In this document: positions 45,099-53,605 of the stretch, piece by piece
How the letters are laid out: each line of letters starts with the position of its first letter
Numbering within the stretch: position 1 is the first letter of the stretch
Source: Candidatus Thiomargarita nelsonii
GTDB lineage: Bacteria; Pseudomonadota; Gammaproteobacteria; Beggiatoales; Beggiatoaceae
DNA: 64,000 bases
Reading direction: 5' to 3'
NCBI GenBank assembly: GCA_000785145.2
Contig: JSZA02000010.1
Location: forward strand, 23,908 to 87,907
The notes under the pieces: model-generated
Databases searched by the model: none
What the model was told of the DNA's origin: nothing
The model's input: the letters and a program-made list of their open reading frames with translations, nothing else
Made by a program: the position numbers and the translations under genes

Positions 45099-46315
45099 AT
45101 TTCGACAAATCCATCAAAAAACGAAAACGATAGGCTTGAAGTCATGGAAGCCTTCAAACGACAGTCACGGCTATCGACTGTCGATTTTGATATAAGGGAA
45201 CATCTGTATTCGGTGCAGAAGCACAAATTAAAAGTCATGGCAATCACATTGTTTATGGTCGTCGTGGTGCTGGAAAATCAAGCCTACTCGCGTATTTGAT
45301 GCACCGGCAAGAAAAGAAAGCTTATGCGTGGGTTGCCATGCAAACTTACAGTGGTCGTAAAGATATTCATATTGTCACCGATGTTTTAATAGAAGTTGTC
45401 GAACAATTTCAGAAATACAATATTGCCTCGGCTGATTTGAACAAGGCGCGATTAAAATTGGAGTCACTTGCGGACGAAACTGACGATAAGATTGTCGAAA
45501 ATCAATTGAATCGCCTTCGTCCAAAAATCAGAAAGGCGTTAGCACTTATTGCGGAAAAAGATGACAGTCTCTTCATTTTTATTGATGATCTGCATGTCAT
45601 TAAACAGGAACTACAGCCCGTCTTATTGAACCATTTATATGCGATTTGCCGCGATAATCGCACATTTTTAAAAATATCTGGTATTGAGCAGTTTATTAAG
45701 GAAAAACCATACAATGCTCAAGAAATAAGATTAGACTACAATTTGACGATGCCTGAAAAATCGAAAAACCACATCAAAAGCATATTAGACGCACATGCTA
45801 TTTATTGTGCGTTGCCTGATATTAGTTATTTGTGTGGCAAAGGGGTACTTGATAGGCTTGTCTGGGTAGCCGCCGGCGTGCCACGCGATGCACTTTATAT
45901 TTTCTCTCAAGCAATAGCGAGATCAACGATGAAAGATGAGAAAAAAGTCTCAATCAGCAGTATTAATGCCGCTGCCTCTGAAATGGCAGAGGTGAAACTA
46001 AGAGATATGCAGCAAGATGTTTTTGGCGATTCTGATGAAGTTAAACATATTCTGGAAAAAATACGTTTGTTTTGTGTAGATGAGAAGCCTGTGTTTCTAG
46101 TCGAAATTAAGAATGAAAATACCTTGTTTTCTAAAATTAAGCAACTCATTGCACTAAGACTCCTGCATGTTATTCATGAAGGTATTACGCCTAGAAAAGC
46201 GGGACGCCGATTTATGGCTCTCATGTTAGATTATAGTGTTAATTTATTCCAAAAAGAACCTAAAGCACTGACATCTCATGAACTGCGAAAATTGCCAATT
46301 TTTCCATTATCATGA
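45096..46315 (+). pseudogene. P-loop ATPase gene with one frameshift
   Basis: 45096 starts MISTNPSKNENDRLEVMEAF and goes out of frame at about 45205-45215. In the next frame FGAEAQIKSHGNHIVYGRRG and AGKSSLLAYLMH continue without a gap into the long frame at 45296, so one missing base splits the gene just before the Walker A loop GRRGAGKSS. Walker B is LFIFIDDLHVI. The C-terminal part has winged-helix-like features. Restored length about 400 aa. It lies in one direction with another ATPase, an ankyrin gene and a DNA methyltransferase. Confidence 0.75.
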
Positions 46316-46337
46316 AAATCCAGCGGGAGGAAAGCTA

Positions 46338-47404
46338 ATGTTACACACACTACAGATCAAAAATTTCACACGATTTTCTGACGTTCAATTGGAATTTTCT
46401 CCCGGCTTAAATGTCATTATTGGCGATAATGGTACCGGTAAAAGTCATTTATTGTCTTTGGGATATGCGATAGAATATGTCTGGCATCGGGCACAGCAAG
46501 ATTATCTTTATCGTGCTAAAAATAAGGATAAAGAATCGTGGCAGCGCGAGTTAGCGCAAAAATTAATCGCCGTCTTTCGCCCTGAGCGATTAGGACGCTT
46601 ATGCCGTTTTCAACAGCGGCAACGTGCTCAAGTCTCCATGATTCCTCGTTGCTTAGAGCACCCAATACCTCAATTAACCACGTCGTTTTCTTTTTTTGTC
46701 ACCGCCACGGAAAAAGTCAAACTCGAACAATCTCCGTCTTTCAGTGCCTTAAAATTTTTAGAGCCGATTAAACAAATACCTTTACCAGTGTTTATTCCGA
46801 TCAAAGAAGTCTTATCATTTTATCCCGGCTTTCAGAAAAGTTATGAGGAACGAGAATTAGCATTTTCAGCCATTGATTATGATTTATGTCAAGCTTTGAC
46901 AGCGGCACCATTAAGGGGAAAACGTGCTCAGCAAGTAGCAAAGTTAGTCGCACCACTCGAAGACATGGACAAGTGAGAGTAGAATTTAATCGCTTTTATT
47001 TACAACACACCAAACATGGCAAAATGGAAATTTCTTTAGTACCAGAAGGACTACGCAAAATAGCTCTGTTAAGTTATTTACTCCAAAATGGCAGTTTAGC
47101 AAAGGGCTGTATCTTATTTTGGGATGAACCAGAGGCCAACTTAAACGCCAAATTGCGAGTGAAATTGGTTGATATTTTGGTAGCATTAGTAAAATTTGGG
47201 GTGCAAGTCATATTGGCGACGCAAGATTTATTTTTGATGAAAGAATTATCCTTGCGTGTTGATACCGGTGAAACTAAAGCCAATTTTTTTGAATTATTGG
47301 AGGAACGTCCCATTGTGCAAGGGGAAAATTTGGATGATTTGTTTCAAATTGTCGCACTGGAAGCCGCGCTAGAACAATACGATAGAGAGCAAGATGTGAT
47401 TTAG
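46338..47404 (+). pseudogene. RecF/SMC-type AAA ATPase gene with one frameshift
   Basis: ATG 46338 gives MLHTLQIKNFTRFSDVQLEF, then Walker A IGDNGTGKSHLLSL. The frame stops at 46976 after LVAPLEDMDK, and the other frame continues at once with VRVEFNRFYLQHTKHGK, LVPEGLRKIALLSYLLQNGS (signature-like), and Walker B CILFWDEPEANL, ending LDDLFQIVALEAALEQYD. So a single base change near 46970 splits an otherwise intact ABC-type ATPase of the OLD/RecF-like class often found in defence loci. Restored length about 355 aa. Confidence 0.8.
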
Positions 47405-47412
47405 AGAAGGCT

Positions 47413-47538
47413 ATGAAACATCAATTGAAGTTTTTGAATATCAATTGTTTGGGTTGGGGTGGGCTAAATTTAGAGCAACCAATTGATGCTCTCCTGTCAG
47501 GTTTTATACCTAGCAGCGAGTCTAGGGTGAGTAATTAA
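47413..47538 (+). other. 41-aa ORF of uncertain status
   Basis: ATG 47413, product MKHQLKFLNINCLGWGGLNL to RVSN, starting 8 bp after the ATPase stop with AGAAGG upstream. No family is recognised. It may be a remnant. Confidence 0.3.
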
Positions 47539-47583
47539 ATTAAGACACCCAAAAGAGTAGAGTATTTTTCTAGGTATAATAAA

Positions 47584-48353
47584 ATGTTAAATTATCAAAG
47601 TACACGAAAAAAAATTATAGCGACAATTGCTTTCTTTATAGCACTTTTGATGGTTGAGGGGATAGACGCGGCGGAACAATATACGCTAGGACCCGAATTT
47701 AAGGATGTAACAATCGACATTGGGATGCTCAACTCAGGAAAGAACCAGTCAGTCCATCTGGCTGTGGTGTGGGGTAGACATGTCGTTTGGGTTATCAAGA
47801 GAACCGAAAAAGAGATGAGGGCACTGGAAAATACAAAGGCTTCCTTTTTGGGTGCGCCTCAGGGTGAATACTGGAGATCGCCGTTTGAGAAAGCGTTCGA
47901 TATTCATCCTCAGCTTCCTAATCTGCCCAAGATAGATTACAGGTCGATGAAGCCTATACCGCGTCTTGTAGAAGCCGCAAAGCGGGGCAGAATGATGTCA
48001 TTCAATTGCTTCTTGAACGGGGAGCGTCACCCAACAAGTCAAATGACTACGGCTTCACGCCTTTGCATGGTGCCATCGCGGGCTATCAACTAGAGACTGT
48101 GAATCTACTCGCTTTTCAGGGTGCTGATGTCAACCGCATCTGCCCTACCTCGGACTGTAAAGGAACGCCCCTCAATTTCGCGATTTATTGGATATTGCAG
48201 GAGGAAGATGCTGCCGCCTTTGTTGCAACCCTACTCAAGCACGGTGCGAATCCACGAATTTCGTATGAGGGCAAAAATGCTTTTGATTGGGCGCGCGAGA
48301 AAGGTTATGGCAAGGTCATCGCAATATTAGAGCAGACGAGAAGAAAAAATTGA
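47584..48353 (+). pseudogene. secreted ankyrin-repeat protein gene with one frameshift
   Basis: Frame 1 (47584) has a signal peptide, IIATIAFFIALLMVEGIDAA, then a 120-residue region ending RLVEAAKRG. At about 47985 the frame must shift to read QNDVIQLLLERGASPNKSND, YGFTPLHGAIAGYQLETVNL and further ankyrin repeats ending AREKGYGKVIAILEQ (48353). Restored protein about 255 aa, exported, with three to four ankyrin repeats. Confidence 0.8.
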
Positions 48354-48359
48354 GAAATA

Positions 48360-49277
48360 ATGGATACAATACATTTTATTGACTTATTCGCAGGCATAGG
48401 AGGTTTTCGATATGCCATACAAAATGCCAGTAACAAATTAGAAGTCCCAATTAAGTGTGTCTTTTCGAGTGAAATTGATAAAGAATGCCAACGGGCTTAC
48501 CAAGAAAATTTCGGAGAACTACCAAAAGGTGACATCACCCAAATAGTCGGCATACCCGATCATGATATTCTTCTAGCTGGATTTCCTTGTCAACCTTTTA
48601 GCATTATCGGCAACCGTAAAGGTTTTGAAGATACTCGTGGTACCCTTTTCTTTGAGATAGCAAGAATTTTGGCCGCTAAAAAACCAACTGCTTTTGTGTT
48701 AGAGAACGTCAAATTGTTAGTAGGACACAACAAAGGTAAAACAATAAAACGTATCATAGAGACACTTGAAGATTTGGGATACCATACGACCTATAAAGTT
48801 TTAAATGCCCTCGATTTTGGTTTGCCACAAAAACGAGAACGTGTTTTTATTGTTGGATTTAGGAAACCATCAATTTTCAATTGGCCTCAAAAAAAAGTCC
48901 AAATGAAATCTTTGAATGATATTTTAGAGATGGAGGTACCTAAACAATATTATGTTTCAGCGCCTATTCGCAAAAAAAGGTTAAGTCAAAAATTGCCAAC
49001 CAAGGAGCTAACTATTTGGCATGAAAATAAATCCGGTCATATAAGCGTTTACCCATTTTCATGTGCGCTGCGTGCCGGCGCCTCTTATAATTATCTTCTA
49101 GTCAATGGCAAACGCCGATTAACCTCACGCGAGATGTTGCGCTTACAAGGATTTCCAGAGAGTTTTAAACTCATAAGCAGTTATACTCAAACCAGAAAAC
49201 AGGCTGGGAATAGCTTAGCGGTACCAGTCGCACAAGCTATTATTGAAAGAGTCTTTCAAGCTTGTGGTTGGATATAG
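48360..49277 (+). CDS. C5-cytosine DNA methyltransferase
   Basis: 305 aa. Conserved motifs in order: I FIDLFAGIGGFRYAIQ, IV GFPCQPFSIIG (catalytic Cys), VI FVLENVKLL, VIII LPQKRERVFIVGF, a short target-recognition region around residues 190-250, IX RRLTSREMLRLQGFP and X QAGNSLAVPVAQAI. Methylates cytosine in DNA. No restriction endonuclease gene is seen within several kb, so it is either solitary or the survivor of a lost system. It starts 6 bp after the ankyrin remnant. Confidence 0.96.
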   Translation: MDTIHFIDLFAGIGGFRYAIQNASNKLEVPIKCVFSSEIDKECQRAYQENFGELPKGDITQIVGIPDHDILLAGFPCQPFSIIGNRKGFEDTRGTLFFEIARILAAKKPTAFVLENVKLLVGHNKGKTIKRIIETLEDLGYHTTYKVLNALDFGLPQKRERVFIVGFRKPSIFNWPQKKVQMKSLNDILEMEVPKQYYVSAPIRKKRLSQKLPTKELTIWHENKSGHISVYPFSCALRAGASYNYLLVNGKRRLTSREMLRLQGFPESFKLISSYTQTRKQAGNSLAVPVAQAIIERVFQACGWI

Positions 49278-49544
49278 ATGACTTGTTGCCATTATACCTG
49301 AATCATTATCAGAAATAAATCCTTGTTTTATATATCAGTATAATTTATAGTTTATAAATCATTATTTTTTATGAGCATATATAGATTAACTCTTTGATAA
49401 CTAATACAATAAAAATTTCATCCATCATTAAATGATAATATACTATTAAATTAATAACTATTTGAATTATATAGTTAATTGTGTTTTGGGTATCAAACCT
49501 TTTAGAATGTTTGACCTGATTGCAAATTGATGGGGAGAAAATAG
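49278..49544. other. AT-rich intergenic region before fccAB
   Basis: 267 bp of very AT-rich DNA (runs such as TTATTTTTTATGAGC) without repeats or recognisable genes. It probably carries the fccAB promoter, but no convincing -35/-10 pair is seen. GGGGAGAAA precedes the fccA ATG. Confidence 0.5.
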
Positions 49545-50135
49545 ATGCATTTTCAAAAATATAAATATATCCTCTTACTTATCACTGGAGTGATAGTCAA
49601 TCTCCCAGCAAAAACGCTTGATACAAATACAACAGCACAGGTGTTTATGTTAGTTAATACTTGTGTCGGTTGTCATGGGATTGATGGCTCCAGTCTTGGT
49701 CCAGCGACACCCACTATCGCAGGTATGCGTAAACCACTTTTTATTAAGGCGATGCAAGATATGAAAAATGGTCTGCGCCCTAGCACAGTCATGGGAGTGG
49801 TCGCAAACGGGTACACAGATGAGGAAATTGAAATGATGGCCGATTTCTTTTCCAAACAAAAAGTTGTGCGTTACAGACAAAATGTGGATCTCGAAAAAGC
49901 CCAGAGAGGGAAAGAACTGCACAAACAATATTGTGATAGTTGCCACAAAATAGAGGTTCGGACTCAACCTCTTTTTAATATAGCCGGACAATGGATGCCT
50001 TATTTAAGGTTTCGCCTATCACAATTTAAGAATGGTGATTCTATGATGGCAAGCGCACTTGAATATTTTGTGTTGAAAAATGATAGCGAAGAAAGGCTTG
50101 AAGAGCTTATTCACTTTTATGGTAGTCAACAATAG
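49545..50135 (+). CDS. fccA: flavocytochrome c sulfide dehydrogenase, diheme cytochrome subunit
   Basis: 196 aa with a signal peptide (YKYILLLITGVIVNLPAKT). Two c-type heme sites, CVGCHG (about residue 44) and CDSCHK (about residue 129), each in a cytochrome c domain with a Met-rich partner segment (MQDMKNG; GDSMMAS). It accepts electrons from the flavin subunit during sulfide oxidation in the periplasm. The fccB gene follows after 20 bp. Confidence 0.93.
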   Translation: MHFQKYKYILLLITGVIVNLPAKTLDTNTTAQVFMLVNTCVGCHGIDGSSLGPATPTIAGMRKPLFIKAMQDMKNGLRPSTVMGVVANGYTDEEIEMMADFFSKQKVVRYRQNVDLEKAQRGKELHKQYCDSCHKIEVRTQPLFNIAGQWMPYLRFRLSQFKNGDSMMASALEYFVLKNDSEERLEELIHFYGSQQ

Positions 50136-50155
50136 TTTTTAAAGGAGTATTCTAA

Positions 50156-51454
50156 ATGTCAAACTTCACTCGTAGGCATTTTTTGGGCCTAGCAGCAGGT
50201 ACAGCGGCGGCTGGTATCGCTGGTTATTATTTTATCGCTCCAAGAGCTAAGAAAAAAGTGGTGGTTATCGGCGGAGGGGCGGGCGGAGTCATTGCCGCAA
50301 AATATATTCGCAAAGCGGATAACATGATTGATGTCACCCTGATTGAACCAAACAAAGACTATTATACTTGCTTTATGAGCAATGAAGTGTTATCGGGTGT
50401 ACACACTATTGATTCCATCAAATTCGGCTACGATAAATTGAGTAGTCAATATGGTATCAATATGGTATATGATAGCGCCATTGCCATTGATGCGAACGCT
50501 AAAACTGTTCGTCTCCAAGGAGGAACAACAATAGCTTATGATCGTTTGATTGTCTCGCCGGGCGTTGACTATCGCTGGGACGCCATCGACGGTTATGATG
50601 AAAGTCTTATTGAGAAAATTCCCCATGCTTGGAAAGCGGGCTCACAGACTGTCATTTTACGCAAGCAATTAGAGGCCATGAAAAATGGGGGGACTGTTAT
50701 TATTACGGTGCCTCCCAAACCGTTTCGTTGTCCGCCCGCCCCTTATGAGCGTGCCAGTCAAATTGCCCATTATATGAAACAACATAAGCCACAATCCAAA
50801 GTGTTGATTTTTGATGCCAACCAAGCATTTGCTAAACAACCTTTGTTTATTGAAGGTTGGAAAAAACTTTATGGATATGGCACGGATAAGAGCTTTATCG
50901 AATGGATACCACCTGAAGAGGGAGGGGAATTGGTCGCTGTTGATGCTGAGGAAATGACGATTTACGCGGGAGAATTTGAAGATGAACACAAGGCTGATGT
51001 GCTCAATATCGTTCCACCTCAGAAAGCGGGTAAAATTGCCATTGAAAGCGGCTTAGCAGATGATACTGGTTGGTGTCCAGTCAATCAACAGACTTTTGAA
51101 TCGAGCTTGCAGAAGGATATTCATGTGATTGGCGATTCTTGTATTGCTGGTGCCATGCCTAAATCTGCTTATTCTGCTAATTCTCAAGCGAAAGTCTGTG
51201 CACAAGCCGTCATATCAGCATTGGAAGGGGGGAAAATGGTTGAGCCTTCTTTCGTCAATACTTGCTATAGTCTTATTGGAGACGATTTTGCTATTTCTGT
51301 AGCCGCTATATATCGTTTAAAAGACGGCAAAATTCAAGCGACTCAAGGTGCAAGTGGCACTTCTCCTTTAGATGCTTCGCTTGAATACAGACGAAGTGAA
51401 GCGGCTTATGCCTATAGCTGGTATAAGAATATCACGAGTGATATGTTTAGCTAG
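50156..51454 (+). CDS. fccB: flavocytochrome c sulfide dehydrogenase, flavoprotein subunit
   Basis: 432 aa. Twin-arginine signal TRRHFLGLAAGTAAAG for folded export. FAD loop VVIGGGAGGVIAAKYI. Redox cysteines in YYTCFMSNE and in a TGWCPVN-type region (DDTGWCPVNQQTF), with PFRCPPAPYERA. C-terminal FCSD domain ends YAYSWYKNITSDMFS. Oxidises sulfide to sulfur/polysulfide in the periplasm with FccA. The stop codon TAG lies inside the CTAGTAC end of a miniature element (51451), and the last 120 bp are copied to 53226-53347. Confidence 0.95.
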   Translation: MSNFTRRHFLGLAAGTAAAGIAGYYFIAPRAKKKVVVIGGGAGGVIAAKYIRKADNMIDVTLIEPNKDYYTCFMSNEVLSGVHTIDSIKFGYDKLSSQYGINMVYDSAIAIDANAKTVRLQGGTTIAYDRLIVSPGVDYRWDAIDGYDESLIEKIPHAWKAGSQTVILRKQLEAMKNGGTVIITVPPKPFRCPPAPYERASQIAHYMKQHKPQSKVLIFDANQAFAKQPLFIEGWKKLYGYGTDKSFIEWIPPEEGGELVAVDAEEMTIYAGEFEDEHKADVLNIVPPQKAGKIAIESGLADDTGWCPVNQQTFESSLQKDIHVIGDSCIAGAMPKSAYSANSQAKVCAQAVISALEGGKMVEPSFVNTCYSLIGDDFAISVAAIYRLKDGKIQATQGASGTSPLDASLEYRRSEAAYAYSWYKNITSDMFS

Positions 51455-51712
51455 TACGCTGTCAATTTTATTTTTTTGGGTAATGTAGGGTGCGTCCTAC
51501 GCACCTTTACCGATTATTTGTGCCCAGGACGCACCCTACAAAACAACATTGACAGTGTACTAGGTTTACAGTTGTTTCGGGAAATCCGCTCCGCGCAATG
51601 AGCGAAACAACAAAATCCAAAGCTAAAGCTTTGGACTCCAAAATCTCCGTGGTTTCAGAATTGCCCCCCAATTTGCTTGAGCAAACCTTCAGGGACTTTT
51701 GTTCCTTTATCA
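51333..51712. repeat. 380-bp duplication, copy B (fccB end to WD40 3' end)
   Basis: Matches 53226-53605 over its full length with a handful of mismatches. It starts in fccB at TTCAAGCGACTC and ends at TTATCA, which is exactly the 3' boundary of the outer group II intron. 51643-51712 repeats the last about 58 bp of the WD40/LRR gene on the minus strand. Confidence 0.95.
51451..51564. mobile_element. miniature element with CTAGTAC ends at the fccB stop codon
   Basis: CTAGTACGCTGTCAA (51451) and TTGACAGTGTACTAG (ending 51564) are imperfect inverted ends of the type seen at 3637/4041. The interior is a GTAGGGTGCGTCCTACGCACC palindrome. It provides the last base pairs of fccB. A duplicate copy is at 53344-53456. 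Confidence 0.8.
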
Positions 51713-52322
51713 GTTAAACTCAGCCTCAATGTCGCCATTAAGGCTGGTCTTCAAAACCGGACTTGAGACTGATCCCGAATCCGGCTCCTCCGATAATCGA
51801 GTTTGCCTTTCGATTAAAACCACGATTTTTGGTTTAAGATAAAAGCTTTGATTTCTCATCACTGCAATTTCCACTTAACTTTGCTAGTCTAAACGGGATT
51901 ACCAGTTTCCTTTCTCTTTTTTCAGAGTGATCTAGTATTTCTGAGTCAATCCCCAATTTGCTTTATATTTTGCATTTTAAATTTTCACTTTTACTTTAGT
52001 TCAATTGCTTAGCATATTCATAGTAGGTCGAAAATTGGATTTATACTTGCGTATTTTATTACCAGTTTGCCGATATTGTTATCCTTTAGTTGCGGATATG
52101 TACTCACAGCTTCGCTGTCATATAGTTAAGCATCGAGGGGTTTCACCTCTCCGGACTATTCCAGCATCTTGCTCTACCTTAGATTATACCATTAAATCTC
52201 TCGGTGATACTTTCAGCATATCCCCTACATTACATACGGGCCTTAGCTACCTTATCAATCCTACATACTATAAGTATCCGGTACTAGATATTGTACCTGC
52301 TCTGTGTTCCATTCCGAGAACT
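51713..52322 (-). ncRNA. outer group II intron, 3' part (5'-truncated)
   Basis: Domain V is canonical: a 34-nt hairpin 51754-51787 read GAGCCGGAT ... GTCCGGTTTTG, with an intact AGC triad and pairing on all eight basal positions (three G-U). Domain VI follows: CAGCCTTAATG (51736-51746) pairs fully with CATTGAGGCTG (51721-51731). The intron ends GAGTTTAAC at 51713, next to the 3' exon TGATAAAGG, which equals codons of the WD40/LRR gene. The rest, 51788-52322, contains hairpins (for example ACAGCGAAGCTGT) compatible with domains I-IV. The piece continues upstream of the inner intron at 53179-53225, where it is cut. No reverse transcriptase is encoded. Confidence 0.75.
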
Positions 52323-53178
52323 GTTAAACTTGGCACTACAAGTCACCCTTTCGTGAAGCGGGACCACCTTGTAATACCAGTCTTCAAAACAGTACATGAG
52401 ATTTTCTTTGCGAGTACGGCTCCTCGGATACATGCAATCTAGCATGTGCGTCTTTTTCAGCCAGTCGAACGCTACAACTGAGTCTTTAGCTCGATACAGC
52501 GAGGTCATTAGAACATTATTCCTCGTAGTATAACCTCTAAACCCTTTTAGGTTTATTATCTTCATACTGGCTTTGCATGGAGATTTTGTGGCCAATGTGT
52601 TTGTTAAGCACGAACCGTACAATATGTTGCGCCTCACGGGATTACCGTGCCTTAGACTGCAATAGTTGCCTATTAGGGTCGTTACAAATTCGCCCACATT
52701 CTAGTTGTTCCGTTAGGTTAATCGGCATATCCAGAGTCCCACTTGGACGGTTCGGTTTACTTCGTTACTTCGTTGCATCTGGCTTTAGCTTTCCAACCTA
52801 ATCCTACCCGAAACCGGCCGTTCATTTACCAATGGGCAAATCTCTAGCTTTCCTGCTAGGGGCATGTAGGTTTCGTTTTTCCTCGTTCCTCTAGTATGTT
52901 TTAACTCATAGTTTTAGGTTCTATCCCATAATCGGATGTGTATCGGACAATTGTAATCAGTTTCTATATAAGAACTGTTACCTAAAAACCTTTTTCCATC
53001 GTTGAGAGGGTGGTAATTACCGACATTACAGATAGTACCATGACTATACGCTCGCCCTTGTGGGACTTTACTGCCTTGCACTGACACTCAGTCCTTATGA
53101 GATGCCGGCAGTTGCTTTCTAGCCAATTGCCATGCTAGAACTAGGAAGTCCTAGCGAATTAGGCCAAACGAGTCGCAC
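52323..53178 (-). ncRNA. inner group II intron, complete, ORF-less (856 nt)
   Basis: 5' end GTGCGACT at 53178. The 5' exon bases CTATAT (IBS1, 53179-53184) and GGTAAT (IBS2, 53186-53191) are complementary to ATATAG in a hairpin loop at 52964-52969 (EBS1, stem 52958-52962/52973-52977) and ATTACC at 53012-53017 (EBS2); EBS2 precedes EBS1 as required. A domain V-like hairpin GAGCCGTAC...GTACTGTTTTG starts at 52422, followed by a domain VI with 11 base pairs, GGTATTACAAG/CTTGTAGTGCC (52368-52378 and 52332-52342), and an unpaired A near its base. The probable 3' end is AAC at 52323. It lies inside the outer intron, making a twintron-like arrangement. Domain V has one C-U mismatch. Confidence 0.72.
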
Positions 53179-53225
53179 ATATAGTATTACCCCGTTCCGT
53201 ATAATTATTCTCCTACTGCTTAGGT
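53179..53225 (-). ncRNA. outer group II intron, residual 5' segment
   Basis: 47 nt between the inner intron and duplication copy A. It carries the IBS1 and IBS2 sequences used by the inner intron. The expected GTGYG 5' end and most of domain I of the outer intron are absent, so the outer intron is broken at 53225/53226. Confidence 0.6.
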
Positions 53226-53347
53226 TTCAAGCGACTCAAGGTGCAAGTGGCACTTCTCCTTTAGATGCTTCGCTTGAATACAGACGAAGTGAAGCGGCTT
53301 ATGCCTATAGCTGGTATAAGAATATCACGAGTGATATGTTTAGCTAG
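53226..53347 (+). pseudogene. duplicated 3' end of fccB
   Basis: Encodes QATQGASGTSPLDASLEYRR to SDMFS exactly as in fccB, without the rest of the gene. Confidence 0.93.
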
Positions 53348-53605
53348 TACGCTGTCAACATAAGTTATTTGGGTAATGTAGGGTGCGTCCTACGCACCTT
53401 TACCGATTATTTGTGCCCAGGACGCACCCTACAAAACAACATTGACAGTGTACTAGGTTTACAGTTGTTTCGGGAAATCCGCTCCGCGCAATGAGCGAAA
53501 CAACAAAATCCAAAGCTAAAGCTTTGGACTCCAAAATCTCCGTGGTTTCAGAATTGCCCCCCAATTTGCTTGAGCAAACCTTCAGGGACTTTTGTTCCTT
53601 TATCA
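53226..53605. repeat. 380-bp duplication, copy A
   Basis: Counterpart of 51333-51712. It includes the last about 120 bp of fccB (stop at 53347), the CTAGTAC miniature element, TTTCGGGAA and CCAAAGCTAAAGCTTTGG palindromes and, on the minus strand, the true 3' end of the WD40/LRR gene. Confidence 0.95.

Noticed and set aside
48360..49544. A restriction-modification system around the C5 methyltransferase
   Set aside because: No endonuclease-like gene is present on either side within several kb; the AT-rich gap downstream encodes nothing recognisable.
51721..51800. A possible tRNA-Sec, because CTGGT-CTTCAAA-ACCGG resembles an anticodon arm with TCA
   Set aside because: No matching acceptor or T-arm can be drawn. 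The same bases fit group II intron domain V and VI on the other strand much better.
52005..52697. Open frames of 145 aa (+) and 137 aa (-) as proteins
   Set aside because: They lie across structured intron RNA, have no recognisable domain or ribosome site and show no reverse transcriptase motifs.
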